Shown here one piece after another: positions 24,893 to 36,149 of a stretch of 64,000 nt of DNA. The DNA is from Chaetoderma sp. LZ-2023a. Lineage: Eukaryota > Mollusca > Caudofoveata > Chaetodermatida > Chaetodermatidae. Numbering within the stretch: the first letter of the stretch is position 1; every line of letters starts with the position of its first letter. The stretch lies in the NCBI GenBank assembly GCA_034401795.1, contig CM067370.1:62955254-63019253 (forward strand). The letters run 5' to 3'. Under the pieces are notes generated by a model. That model did not search any database. It was given only the letters and a program-made list of their open reading frames with translations, and had not been told where the DNA came from. A program made the position numbers and the translations under genes.

Positions 24893-25083
24893 CCAATAAT
24901 CTAGCAAAGAGGTAGTGCTAGTCTGCGCATGCGCGGTGGTGGGGCTGGCATCCGCCAGACTACGCTCTGACTCCCTGCCCAGTAGGGGCACCTAACTGTT
25001 TTAATCTGAGTGTTTATTGAGTGAAAGCCAATATTTAGCAATATCAAAAGTATTAGGGAGGTAAGTATACTCTTGAAGTGAAA
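24893..25083 (-). repeat. DIRS A 5' ITR (right on map)
   Basis: Inverted partner of 18063-18243. The outer end CTCTTGAAGTGAAA differs from the other terminus but is copied in the ICR. Confidence 0.88.
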
Positions 25084-26962
25084 GTGGTTTTCGCTACAAT
25101 TAGGTCAACCAAGATGGCCGCCAAACCAGTTGACCAATCAAGTTCCCTTGAACAAACTTGGTTCAGCTCTTGCCCTAAATCATATTTCATCAGGTATGCA
25201 TCAATCCCATAAGCGGCTTCGGAGATTTTTAGACGTTTCTAAAAATCTGCCAAAATCCAAGATGGCTACCGGCCCAATTGGCCGATCGGCTTCGTTTTAA
25301 CAAACTTGAATCTCTACACCCTAAGGATGCTTCCTGTTAAATATAATTGTAGTTCTCCAGAAGAAAACATTTTAAATTTCCCATTGCTTTAGTATGGGAG
25401 CTTTTGGCGGGAAAATGATCCAAGATGGCTGCCAAACCATTTATCCGACAGTTTCGAAAATTTCAAATCTGATTGGCCCACAGCGACCATGTTTTTTGAT
25501 GGATCAACTTCTCTTGAACAAACTTTAATGGCCCTTAGGCCATAATCATATCTGCCAAATTTCGGCCCGATCCCTTCTGCGGTTCTGGAGAAGTCATTTT
25601 CACTATAACTAGGTCAACCAAGATGGCCGCCGAACCATTTGACCAAGCAAGTGCCCTTGAAAAAACTTGGAAAATGATCCAAGATGGCCGCCAAACCGTT
25701 TATCCGAGTTTCGAAAATTGTAAATTTGTCATCAAAATACCGCAAAACACATACAAAACCAATTTCGGCCTCAAAATCCATCAAATAAAAAATCCAATAT
25801 GCCCGCCAAACGCGCTATATTTTTATTGGCCCACGGCGGCCATGGTTTTTGACGGATCAACTTCTCTTGAACAAACTCTAATGGCCCTTAGACCCTAATC
25901 ATATCTGCCAAATTTCGGCCCGATCCCTTCACTGGTTCTGGAGAAGTCATTTTCGCTACAACTAGATGGACGCCGAACCATTTTACCAATCAAGTTCTCT
26001 TGAACAAACTTGGTTCAGCTCTTGCCCTAGATCATATTTCATGAGATTTGCATCAATCCCCTAAGCAGTTTCTGAGAAGATTTTTAAAGACGTTTTCTAA
26101 AATCGCCCTAAATCCAAAATGGCCGCCAGCCAAATTGGCCGATCGGGTTCATTTGAACAAACTTGTTCCCGATGCCCTACGGATGCTTCCTGCCAAATAT
26201 AATTGAAATTGGCCCAGTGGTTCTTGAGAAGAAATCATTTAAAGGGAAAGTTGACGGACGGGTGGACGACGGACGGTCGCCACGGCATAAGCTCACTTGG
26301 CCTTTTAGGCCAGGTGAGCTAAAAATGACGCAAACGCCTGAAACTCGAACTTGGTCTGTAATATCTCATAATAAAGTAATGTACCAATTCACAGTTGAAT
26401 ATCTTGAAAGACTGCGAGAAAAAGGGAGGAAACTAATATTTTTCGTATTTCATAGGTCGAAAGGGGGCATAACTCTATCAAAGATTTACGCATACGCCTG
26501 AAACTCCAGCTTGGTCTGTAACTTCTCATAACAAAGTAATGTAGCAGTTCTCAGTATAATATCTTGAAAGACTGTGAAAAAAGTGCCGAAAACTAATATA
26601 TTTTGTATTTCATAAGATGAAGGGGGTATAACTCCGTGAAAAATTGACGAAAATGTTTGAAACTCGAACTTGTTCAGTAACTCCTTATCCTAAAGCGATG
26701 TACCATTTTCGCTTAAATATCTTGAAAGAGTGCGAAAAAAGTGCGGGAAGCTGATATTTTTCGTATTTCTTAAGTCGAAAGGGGGCAGAACTCCATCACA
26801 AATTTACGCATACGCCTGAAACTCAAACTTGGTCTGTAACTTCTCATACCAAAGCAATGTAGCAATTCTCAATACAATATCTTGAGACTGCGAAAAAAAG
26901 TGCGGAGAACCAACTGCGACAGACGGAGTCCCCCCCCCCCGGTTTTACCGGCAGGGGACTAA

Positions 26963-28064
26963 TAACTAGACAAAATTACAAGATTTCTGTTCATTTTAGT
27001 GGATGGTAAGACATATAGATTGATACATGGTCAGCAGGCCATATGGTAAACGGACAGACACTCAAAGAATACTAGCCACATAGCCAGCTAAGCTATCAAA
27101 CGTACATCTCTACAGATGCACGAATGGCTGACACACATGCATAAATAAACCCACACACATACACATACATGTACTAGGTAAGACGGATGAATGGACAGTG
27201 ACCCCGAAAATATTTGGCTTCCTCTGAGCCACATGCTCAACATATATGTCCCCATTGCTTCATCAAGGTAGAAGCAAAATTACTGAAAACACGCACGCGC
27301 ACATGTTTGGCAAGACAAATGGAGAAATGGACCCAAAAAATAATAGGCTATTTCCTAGTGCCATGTCCAACCTACCAATGAAGATTGATCGACGTAATAC
27401 AAGTAGAAATTAAGTTATCAAAAGAAAATGCCAAAATCTGCACCAACCCACCCACACGCACAAACAAACAAATAGTTGGCAGATGGATACGAAAAGTACT
27501 CGAATCCTTCCTAGCCATAGAGTTTCATCAATATACGCCGGGTAGAAGGTAACTCATTGAAGGAAAACCAAACATCTGTACTGGCACACAGAACGAAGCT
27601 AAAACAATGCCCCATCCCTGCCTTCATAAACACTGCTAGGCTGTTATAGGTGTCAGAAACAATTAACCCTGATATTGCAGTAGTCCACAGTCAAAGCAAT
27701 CATATCTTACAGTAGTCAACCTTTGAATATGTTGAAACTAATTTGACTTTAAAGATCACAAACAAGAAATAAATTTAAGGAAAAAACCCATGTTTTTATA
27801 ATATTTTATAATTTTAAAAGAAGTTAACTGATTTTCACAAACTCTATCACCGTGAAAATTTTGGTTATAGTCAGGAATATTGACACACCATAAAATTAAC
27901 ATGATGCCATCAAAACGTGAATTGCTAACCACATGAATTCAGATTACACCAAACATGTTTTTATCAGGTTAGAAGAAACAGGCGTCTAATATATTTACCG
28001 AGTGTGACACCCGGTCTGTGAGCAGTTTTAGTTTAACAAACACTAGCGCTCCTATTGCATCTCA
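26963..28064. other. Unassigned, no gene seen
   Basis: ACAC-rich stretches near 27150 and 27450; otherwise AT-rich. No protein-like ORF. Confidence 0.4.
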
Positions 28065-28296
28065 TTAACCCGCTAACTCATATCAGCCAAAAACGGTTTC
28101 TGCAGCGGTCTTGAGAAATGTCCATTTGTAGACCAAGAGAAGACTATTTTTGAAAATTTACCACTGGAATGACTGGCTCGGTACCAAAGCCAGTCATTCC
28201 AGTGGTAAATTTTCAAAAATAGTCTTCTCTTGGTCTGCAAATGGACATTTTATATGAGAAATCTTCTTTTAACAAATTCGAGAGTTAAAAGGTTAA
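28065..28296. mobile_element. Palindromic MITE, family M (well-preserved)
   Basis: Starts TTAACCCGCTAACTCATATC and ends GAGAGTTAAAAGGTTAA. The centre GACTGGCTCGGTACCAAAGCCAGTC is flanked by almost perfect arms (ATTCCAGTGGTAAATTTTCA, AAAATAGTCTTCTCTTGGTC). Confidence 0.88.
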
Positions 28297-28344
28297 TATG
28301 ATTGTTTCTGATGAGCTGTTATGAGCTATAAATCATTAACAACA

Positions 28345-28355
28345 AAATATTATTC

Positions 28356-28385
<30 letters not shown>
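28345..28385 (+). repeat. (ATGT)n microsatellite, 3' tail of the LINE
   Basis: About seven ATGT units adjoin the 3' end of the minus-strand LINE. Short tandem tails of this kind are usual for CR1/L2-type elements. Confidence 0.75.
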
Positions 28386-28388
<3 letters not shown>

Positions 28389-30545
28389 TTTCTAGAGCGC
28401 CAATTCCGAAATTAATCGCTCAAAGGCGCTTTACAAATTTTAAAGATGAAAAAGATACGTTTTTAGGCTAGATTTAAAAGGCTCAATTTTGTGACAGTTT
28501 CGGATATGGGCAGGTAGAATATTCCAAAGTCTTGGACCGGAATTCGAAAATGCACGCTGTCCAACAACTAAATTAGTAGACGGGACCACACATAATGTCT
28601 GATCACTTGATCTTAGGGACCGAGGTGCAATTCTCTTTGTAATTAAAGTAGATAGATACTGTGGGGCTAGTCCATGTAAACATTTGTAAACGAGAAGCAC
28701 GATTTTATACTGTATGCGCTCTCTCACAGGAAGCCAATGGAGTTGTTTGAGTACTGGTGTTATGTGGTCTGTTCGCTTGGTTCGTGTTATTATCCGTGCT
28801 GCCGTGTTCTGCACCCTCTGGAGACGTTGTATCTGCTCTGATGTAATTCCTGCTAGCAATGCATTTCCATAGTCTAATTTGGATGTTATAGAGGCGTGAA
28901 TGAGGGTCTTAGTGGCATCTGCTGTCAGTAATTTTCTAATTTTGTTAATGTTTCTGAATGTGAAAAATAGCGATTGACAGAGGGACGTAACATGTTTGTT
29001 CATGGACATCGAGTCATCGAATATGACACCAATGTTCCTTGCACTAGAGTTAAAAGAAATGTTTTCGTCACCAATTTGAAGATGCTCTATGTCAAGTTTT
29101 GGTCGAAGTTGCCGTGACGAGATAAGCAGTATTTCAGTTTTTTATCGTTTAACTGTAGAAAATTGTTAAGCATCCAGAGTTTTACATCGCGAATGCAAAG
29201 TTCTAATTTCTCACGAGCATCAAATTGACTATTTGGGCGGAAGGCTATATATAGCTGCGTGTCATCAGCGTAGAAATGATACTCAACTCTGTGCTTTTGC
29301 AGTAATCGACCAAGTGGTGATGTATATATTGTAAACAGCAGGGGCCCCAAAACGGATCCTTGAGGCACACCGGAAGTCAATGTACCATCGGATGATTTGG
29401 AGTTGTTTATGATGACAGTTTGACGGCGACATTTGAGATAGGACTCGAACCAAGAAAGGACGGTGCCGGCAAGGCCCAGTTCCTGTAGACGCGACAACAT
29501 AATTGTATGATCGATGGTGTCGAATGCGGCCGATAAGTCTAGTAACACCAATATCACACACATACGTTCGTCCATTGAACACAAAATGTCATTTTGCACA
29601 CGAACTAGTGCCGTCTCGGTGCTGTGAAGCTTTCGGTATGCGCTCTGATATGGTTCAAGCAGATTGTTTACTTCCAAATGGTTGTTAAGATGATTAGCTA
29701 CGACTTTTTCTAGGAGTTTTGAGACCTAGGGGAGGTTGGACACTGGGCGATAGTTAGACAGCATATTTGGATCCAACGACGGTTTCTTTAATAAAGGCAT
29801 CACATTTGCGGTTTTAAAATCATCCGGCACAGTACCCTTTTCCATTGACATGTTAATTATTTTAGTTATCGCAGGCAATACCTCCTGAATGCAGTCTTTG
29901 AGTAGATATGTTGGAAGTGGATCCAATGCGCATGATTTTGTTGGAGAACTGCGAATAATTGCCAAGACCTCTTCAGCAGAAGCAGGGGTGAAACACGTCA
30001 TTGTACAATCAAGTGGCGATACGGTGCTGTCGCTCAGCCCTGTATAGTCAGCATGTTTTAGAATGTTACTACGAATCAATTCTATTTTGTCAAAGAAGTA
30101 GTTTGCAAATCTGTCAGCCAATTCTGTTGCATCCTTATGTTGGGGCAAGACATTGCTACCTATGCCCTTGTGGAGCAATTTATTAAACACTGAAAACAGT
30201 TTTCTCTGATCACTTGCATTGTCAGACACTAGTTTAGAATAGTAGTCCTGTTTTGCAGTAATGATCATGGAGGTAATAGTTTTGCGCCGATGTGCATATG
30301 CTTGGCGATGAACTTCTAACTGAGTTTTGCGGGCCAGACGTTCTAGTTTACGACACAGCTGTTTGGCATGTTTAATTTCACTGGTGTACCACGGTGCTTG
30401 AGGCCGAACCACGATTACCTTAGTTTTGAGAGGGGCATGCCTATCTATAATGTCTCGCAACTCACTATTGTACTGATTGACTAATTGTGATAAATCATCA
30501 GATGGATTACTGTACAGAGTAGATGATAGAATGCGATTATGTCAT
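28386..30545 (-). mobile_element. 5'-truncated CR1/L2-type LINE
   Basis: Non-LTR retrotransposon with RT and C-terminal region, a short 3' UTR (GCGCTTTACAAATTTTAAAG-like on the plus strand complement) and an ATGT tail. The apurinic endonuclease is missing, so the copy is truncated near 30545. Confidence 0.85.
28440..30545 (-). pseudogene. LINE reverse transcriptase, one stop and one frameshift
   Basis: From the 5' side it has a linker ([28 protein letters not shown]), then the RT start [10 protein letters not shown]. It continues with QSAYRKLHSTETALVRVQ, the catalytic Asp in LLDLSAAFDTIDH, GVPQGSVLGPLLFTIY and YHFYADDTQLYI. A TAG at 29723-29725 follows SNLP, where related elements have Phe. 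About 29140, a change in an A run shifts the frame after LNDKK. The last frame (28440 to about 29140) has the typical CR1/L2 tail HWLPVRERIQYKIVLLVYK and GLAPQYLSTLI. The enzyme would copy its own RNA at a nicked target; this copy cannot make it. Confidence 0.88.
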
Positions 30546-31659
30546 ACCATAACAACATCCCTCCGTGACTCTCATGAGAAGCTGATGAAAATGACTTTCC
30601 ATGGCAAAATTAACTATTAAGGACTTCGAAAATATGCAAACAATATATTTCATTTTATTTAAATTATACTAAAGCCTTTGTGCTCCAGTTTAAGCACTTG
30701 CTGCCGGCTTCTAGTCACACCAGTACCCTCGTCCAAGTCTGTCTGTGCATGTCTGTCTTTCTGCAAGTGTTTCTGCACTTGTATCTCAAAAACAACTGAT
30801 CCAAATATGGCTAAAATTTAAACACAACCAAGGTTGAACATTACTGAAAAAGATGGCTTCCAGACTTTGGGTGTGATCCAGATAAAATCAACTGTGACAG
30901 GCTTTAGATGAGACACTAGTTTTTCAGAAAAGTAAAAAATTTGACAGACAGACAGACACCCAGACACATACTAATTGCGAGTCACAATTAAAAAGATGAA
31001 TTCGGATGAGATCAAATTCCAGATCCCACCTCCATGAAGGGATTTAGATGAACAGAGAACTGGATGGAATGCATCAGAAACTGATCTATGGTCAACAAAG
31101 ATAAGCATACTCATACGATTTGGTTCAAATTTTAAGACAAGACGGTTTGATACTATACTATTTGAAAAAGAACCTGATATTAAGAGAAAAATGTGGCCAA
31201 AACAGGAGGGTTGGCGTATGCAATCGTGGATTGCTCCTGTTCAAATATATAGAGCTAACAGATTATTTCTTATTTCATAAGGAATATAGTCCAATTACGC
31301 ATGTTAGGTACAAAGGGTTAAGCAGATCTGGGATAAAGTCGCATGGAATAAAACTGTCAGATCCATTTTATTCATGACCAGTTAATAGCTACACCAGCTG
31401 AAAGCAAAAGATTCATTTAATAGTGAAAGGTCATTGTTATATAAAGTTGTATAAATCTGTTTTTACCTTGTCCGAGTGTTGTGATGATAACTTATTCTTG
31501 CTGTGTCGTCCCTTGATCAGTGCATAGCAGAACAGTGTTATGACCATGACAAACAGAAAATAGCTGGTGTGCATCAAGTGAAGATTGATCAATGACCGGT
31601 CATGCTGGAAGAAACAACATTATTCTTATACACTGTACACCAAAAACCTGCTTACGGCT
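30546..31659. other. Unassigned, no gene seen
   Basis: AT-rich, with no ORF that resembles a protein and no shared repeat noticed except short simple sequence (GACAGACAGACA near 30945). Confidence 0.4.
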
Positions 31660-31899
31660 TTAACACTTTAACACTCATATCAGCAAAAAAAACCTTCTGC
31701 AGTGGTCTTGAGAAATGTCCATTTGCAGACCAAGAGAAGACTATTTTTGAAAATTTACCACTGGAATGACTGCGTCGGTAACTGAGCCAGCCATTCCAGT
31801 GGTAAATCTTCAAAATTAGTCTTCTCTTAGTCTGCAAATTAACATTTTCTATGAGAAAATTGAAATTTTCCGTAACAAATTCAAGTGTTAAAGGGTTAA
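31660..31899. mobile_element. Palindromic MITE, family M
   Basis: Starts TTTAACACTTTAACACTCAT and ends AAGTGTTAAAGGGTTAA. The centre is GACTGCGTCGGTAACTGAGCCAG. The arms are nearly complete. Confidence 0.87.
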
Positions 31900-31904
31900 T
31901 GATC

Positions 31905-32335
31905 ATACAGGCTAAAACCGTCCACTATAATGGTCTAGTGGAATATGCATTTACAGGCCAAGAGAATACAAGTAACTGAGCCAGTCGTTTCAGTGATAAA
32001 TTTTCAAAGATTATCTTCTCTTGGCCTGTAAATGGACATCAATAGGCAGATATTAAGATTTTCTTGACCAAATTTTACCATTAAATGGTTAAGTGCCTAC
32101 AGTAGGAAGCTCCAACAAATGGGTACAGAGTATGTTGTCTAAATCCTCTAATGGTCAAGCCAGACCAAAAACGATATATGCCAAGGCCTTAAGAAACAAG
32201 AAATATCCATTTGTAAGCCAAGAAGATTATTTTTGATAGTTTAGCATTGAAACGACTGACTCAGTTATTTTTTTCAAATAATCACGTTTTGATATTATTG
32301 ACCAATAATTATGACCAATAAAACAGTTAAGAATC
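31905..32335. repeat. Two partial, mutated family M copies
   Basis: 31905-32092 has the half-family boxes GGAATATGCATTTACAGGCC, AACTGAGCCAGTCG, ATTATCTTCTCTTGGCC and ends ATTAAATGGTTAA. 32145-32335 repeats ATATCCATTTGTAAGCC, GAAGATTATTTTTGATA and GACTGACTCAGTTA, then is lost. Confidence 0.6.
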
Positions 32336-32349
32336 ATCCTTGAGGATAC

Positions 32350-32585
32350 TAAGAAAATTTATCAAATTTCTTTTTCACGAGTGAGATGACATCTTACCTC
32401 CCTAACACTCTTGATATACTAGTATAGCGGCTCTAAATTCAATAATATTCAGAATTATAAAAAGTTAGGTGCCCCTAATGAGCAGGGGGATGTACACAGT
32501 CATCCACATGACAGACCCCATCTAATGCACATGCGCATACTGGTACTTCCATTACTAAATATTGGCTGACATAGAAGCAACTATT
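32350..32585 (-). repeat. DIRS B 3' ITR
   Basis: Inverted partner of 38890-39080 (AGTTAGGTGCCCCTAATG, GCGCATACTGGTACTTCC). The outer part has the palindrome AAGAAAATTT-ATC-AAATTTCTT. Confidence 0.85.
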
Positions 32586-32603
32586 CAAATAACCAAAGGA
32601 CCA

Positions 32604-32624
32604 GGCCTCCGTGGGGTGGAGGCC
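32604..32624. other. Conserved GC-rich stem-loop beside the ICR (B)
   Basis: Perfect GGCCTC / GAGGCC stem with loop CGTGGGGTG. Confidence 0.75.
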
Positions 32625-32637
32625 GGAATCCTGTTAT

Positions 32638-32734
32638 GGAGGTAAGTATGTCATCTCGCTCATGAAAAAGAAATTTGATAAATTTTCTTATTTCACATCA
32701 TGAGAACATACTTACCTCTCTAACACTCTTGATA
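32638..32734. other. DIRS B internal complementary region
   Basis: 32638-32690 complements the left end (two mismatches seen) and 32691-32734 the right end. Join TTTTCTTA|TTTCAC. Confidence 0.9.
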
Positions 32735-33323
32735 AAAGCCAGAATTTGAAAGTAAATTTGGCGGGAGGGAGGCATGGTCCTAAAACCAGTACACCTTCGA
32801 AGAGACTAGCTCTTTGAATTTTCAAGAGATTTAAAACATCTGAAACTGTGTCTGAAAACACAACCAGGAATAGAATTTTGCATCGGATAATCGACTGATG
32901 AAGAGAGATTGATCAAAAGGCAAATGCGCTTCCCCCCCCCCCACTGCCCCCCCCCCCTTCTTTCTCAGGAAGGTTAGGAAAAAATGCTGCTCTAAATGAC
33001 TAGCACATTCTCTAATACTTGATGAAAAGTATTACTAGACCTTGGAAAAAGAAGAATTGCTTCATTTTCAAAAAACTCTCTGAAAGAACCACAATTAAGA
33101 GACATTAACCATCACCATATTAAATAAAAAATATGACACCATCACCAAGACAAAAAACAAAATGGTCACATATACTGACCTCTGATGTCTTGGGCGCGGA
33201 AATCATCTCTTCCCCCACCGGATGAAGAGAATGGTACCAGAAATAGTAGGGATACCCTACCAACAAATGTGATATTTGTAAATAGCAGAGGAGGAAAACT
33301 AATTACAAATATATACCTCTACA

Positions 33324-35330
33324 TTATTTTCTGAGGATTGAGACGGCGAGCGGGTTGGAAGTGTCACGGAGGTAGTGGTCGGTAAAACTTGATTCACAGT
33401 GCCACTGGGCTACTGACATAATGTCTTCAACAGAAACACCATTAAATAATGCCGCAGAAGTTACCACACCACGGACACTATGAGCCTTGGCTCTATCTAC
33501 TTGAATTCCAGTGCCTGTCTTATGACAGAATTGAATGCATTCTACTATCCATCTGGGAATAGAGTCTCTTGACGCCCTACCATTGGGTTCAAGATATGAC
33601 AACTATAGGGAGCATGCGTCCGTTTGCCAAACCCGAGTTCTTCTTTTGTACTTATTTAAAGCACGGACAGGACACCATGCTTTAGCACCAGGATCATATA
33701 TGGTTACGGCATGTAAAACAAGCATTCTGTAAGTATTGCTTTGCAATACATGTCCCCTACCTGGTGATATAAGTCTTTAGAGATTGACAATCAAAAAATC
33801 CATTAAAAATTGACAGAAGCAGCTGAAACTCAAACTCAATCTGTAACTTCTTATAACAAAGCAATAAACCAAGTTTCAGTTATATATGGTGAAGGAGAAG
33901 GAAAACGTCTTGAAAGCTGATATGTTTGTATTTCATAAGTCGAAAGGGGACATAACTCCATCAAAAAATGAGGCAAACACCTGAAACTCGAACTTGGTCA
34001 GTAATTTCTGATAATAAAGTAATGTACCAATTCCCAGTTGAATATCTTGAAAGACTGCTAGAAAAAGGGCGGAAAACTAATATTTTTCGTATTTCATAAG
34101 TCGAAAGGGGGCATAACTCCATCAAAAATGTACGCATACGCCTGAAACTCTAACTTGGTCTGTAACTTCTCATAACAAAGCAATGTAGCAATTCTCAGTA
34201 TAATATTTTCAAAGACTGAAAAAAAGTACGGAAAACTAATATTTTTCGTATTTTGTAAGTTGAAAGGGGACATAACTCCATCAAAAATTGACGAAAATGT
34301 CTGAGACTCGAACTTGCTCTGTAACTCCTTATACTAAAGCGATGCACCGATTTTCACTTAAATATCTTGGAGTGTGAAAAAAAGTGTGGAAAGCTGATAT
34401 TTTTTGTATTTCATAAGTCGAAAGGGGGCATATAACTCCATAAAAAATTGACGCATACACCTGAAACTCGAACTTGGTCTGTAACTTCTCGTAACAAAGC
34501 AATAAACCAATTCTCAGTTGAATACCTTGAAGGACTGCGAAAAAAGTGCGGAACCCAACTGCGACAGACGGACAAACAGATGGATGGATGGATGGATGGA
34601 CAGACAGCGTGCAAACCTATAGCCCCCCCCCCCACCCCCACTCCCGGTTTTACCGGTAGGGGACTAATAATAAGCTGACCCGGATATTTTCAAAATTGAT
34701 TCTTAGCCAAGAAATTCAATCTCGGTAGAAGCTTAAGGCCTTCACCTGTAACTATATAATGGTCAGGCTCAGCAGACAAGTCATGAATTTCAGTTCTGCG
34801 TCTGGCTGATGCTGCCGCAACTAAAAATACAACTTTAAGTGTCAATAATCTTATAGAAATAGCACTAAGTAATTCAAAAGGTTTATCACTCAAAACTTGA
34901 AGAACCAGAGAAAGACTCCATGACGGTGTCAGTGGAGGATTTCTCAGTCTGAGATTTCCCATACCTTTGATAAGAGTATTTAAAACACATACTTCATCAC
35001 TTCCCCTTTTTGCCAAGCAAGGGATAATAGTCATTAATGGTGATTTTATCCAGCAATAGAATTAGGCTTAAGACTATTGGCATCGTATAGGTGACAGAGA
35101 AAATCAGCTACTACCTGAATAGATGCATCTGTTGGATTGATACATCTCTTTGAGCACCATTTTGCAAAGCTGTTGATTTTATAATTATATGCTCTGGAAA
35201 TTGACCCCCTTCTGGCTCTGGCCATGAAATTGGCTGCTTGCTCAGAAAAGCCCTCCTCAATAGCGGATTTTTTGACAACATCCATGCAGTCAATTGAAAC
35301 ATTGACGGATTGTTATGAAGGGTCTTGCCC
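33324..35330 (-). pseudogene. DIRS B tyrosine recombinase, split by HINE-2
   Basis: The C-terminal catalytic part (33324 to about 33718) is in frame and has AKAHSVRGVVTS (H-x-x-R), AQWHCESSFTDHYLRD (nucleophile Tyr) and ends SILRK. Upstream of the 949-bp insertion, 34690-35034 holds AASARRRTEIHDLS with the first catalytic Arg, and 35046-35285 holds KKSAIEEGFSEQAANFMARA and NYKINSFAKWCSKRC. Small frame breaks separate the pieces. The order and motifs equal those of A, C and D. Not functional. Confidence 0.87.
33719..34667 (+). mobile_element. Pearl/Helentron-like element HINE-2 (complete, inside DIRS B YR)
   Basis: Begins CAAGCATTCTGTAAGTATTG and ends at a CCGGTTTTACCGG hairpin, TAGGGGA, CTAA. 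The left flank is GTAAAA and the right flank TAATAAGC. Copies A and C of the same gene read GCAAAATAATAGG without a break, so insertion was between A and T with no duplication. The core is about 4.5 units of ~159 bp (starts near 33824, 33981, 34142, 34301, 34461) plus a GATG run (34579-34599). Subterminal inverted CCCCTACC boxes are present. Confidence 0.82.
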
Positions 35331-36125
35331 TGGAAGATACTATTGTCCATCAGAGGCAGAGGAACCGGATGGCAGACCAGAAGGTCCAGCAGATCCGTAA
35401 ACCATGATCGGCTTGGCCAATTTGGGGTGATCAGAAGTACTTGGCATTCCTCCTGCTTGATCTTCTGAAGAATCCTTGGAATCAGGACTGTTGGAGGGTA
35501 TGCGTATGCATACATTCCCTTCCAACTGATAGCTAGTGCATCTATTGCGATAATGCATGGATCTGGAATCGGAGAAACGGAGAAACGTACGTCGTCATCT
35601 TTGCATTGTTCTTCATTGCGAATAAATCTATGTTGGGTTTTCCCCCGTGATTGACCAGATGATCCGCCACACATTGATATAGTTGCCATTCCGTAGGCAG
35701 AATGCTCATCCTTCGGCTCAATGAGTCTGCTAACAGATTCAGCCTTCCCAGAATATGAACTGCCTTCAAGGTAATCATATGATCCAAACACCAGCAAAGC
35801 AGTTTCCATGTCATCATACAGAGACTGGGCGACTTCATTCCGCCATGGCAGTTTATGTAACTCACTACTGTTGAGTTGTCTGAACGTATCAACTTTCCCT
35901 CCACTTCTCTTAAGAAGTGTTCCAGGCCTAGAATTACAGCCCGTAATGCTAGCATGTTGATATGCTCCTTTGACTGATCCAGATTCCAAATCCCTGATAT
36001 TGTGGCTTCTTACAGGCAAGCTCCCCATCCCTCCATCGATGCATCTGTAAACATTGTTACTTGAGGGTGGGGAGGGGTCTCCGCTAGGAGATTCCCTCTC
36101 TCCATCCACCTATGAAGGTGATGAA
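35111..36125 (-). pseudogene. DIRS B RNase H / methyltransferase-like remnant
   Basis: RNase H pieces include LRAVILGLEHFL, IRSDNSTVVSYIN and LADSLSRRMS. The MT-like domain reads SPIPDPCIIAIDALAISW, AYAYPPTVLIP and ITPNWPSRSWFTDLLDLL. The frame changes near 35560 at a duplicated GGAGAAAC. The RT polymerase part is absent upstream; the 5' edge meets gag sequence near 36150. Confidence 0.82.
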
Positions 36126-36149
36126 TGAGAGGATCCAGCACTTGAATGC

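Larger units (their letters stand above)
18027..25083 (-). mobile_element. DIRS-type YR retrotransposon A (7057 bp)
   Basis: Minus-strand element with ITRs at both ends, an ICR next to its 3' ITR, and gag, RT/RH/MT and YR ORFs. The ends are exact. The ICR at 18311-18410 is the reverse complement of the left end TAAACGAAATC joined to that of the right end CTTGAAGTGAAA. The host sequence GGAGAA at the left continues as GTGGTTTTCGCTAC at the right, matching uninterrupted relatives of the host repeat (about 25585 and 25945). There is therefore no target duplication, as expected for recombinase-mediated insertion. All three ORFs carry breaks. It is a close relative of C at 58030. Confidence 0.92.
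17689..26320 (+). mobile_element. Hairpin-ended tandem-repeat element, family X, split by DIRS A
   Basis: Starts CAAGAGGCCCAAGGGGCCTG with CGCTCACCTGGACCAT and ends with the palindrome GCTCACTTGGCCTTTTAGGC-CAGGTGAGCT. Without DIRS A it would be about 1.58 kb. Tandem core units share CCAAGATGGCCGCCAAACCA, CTTGAACAAACTT, CATATCTGCCAAATTTCGG and GGTTCTGGAGAAG. The HINE-2 copy gives the unoccupied site: CCATCAAA is directly followed by AAATG there, so X went into an A run. Confidence 0.7.
17442..26962 (+). mobile_element. Pearl/Helentron-like non-autonomous element HINE-1, split by nested insertions
   Basis: The 5' end is CAAGCATTCTGTAAGTATTG, followed by a CATGTCCCCTACCTGGT box. The 3' end is a CCGGTTTTACCGG hairpin, GCAGGGGA and a final CTAA. 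It is flanked by A on the left and T on the right, the A^T target pattern of Helitrons. The CCCCTACC box near the 5' end and GGTAGGGG/GGCAGGGG near the 3' end form subterminal inverted repeats. The core is a ~159-bp tandem repeat (CTGAAACTCGAACTTGGTCTG at 26337, 26498, 26658 and 26816). Family X sits inside it from 17689 to 26320, and DIRS A sits inside X. The second copy at 33719-34667 lacks that insertion. Confidence 0.7.

Noticed and set aside
28345-28385. Telomere-like or regulatory repeat
   Set aside because: It is a plain ATGT microsatellite at the 3' end of the LINE.
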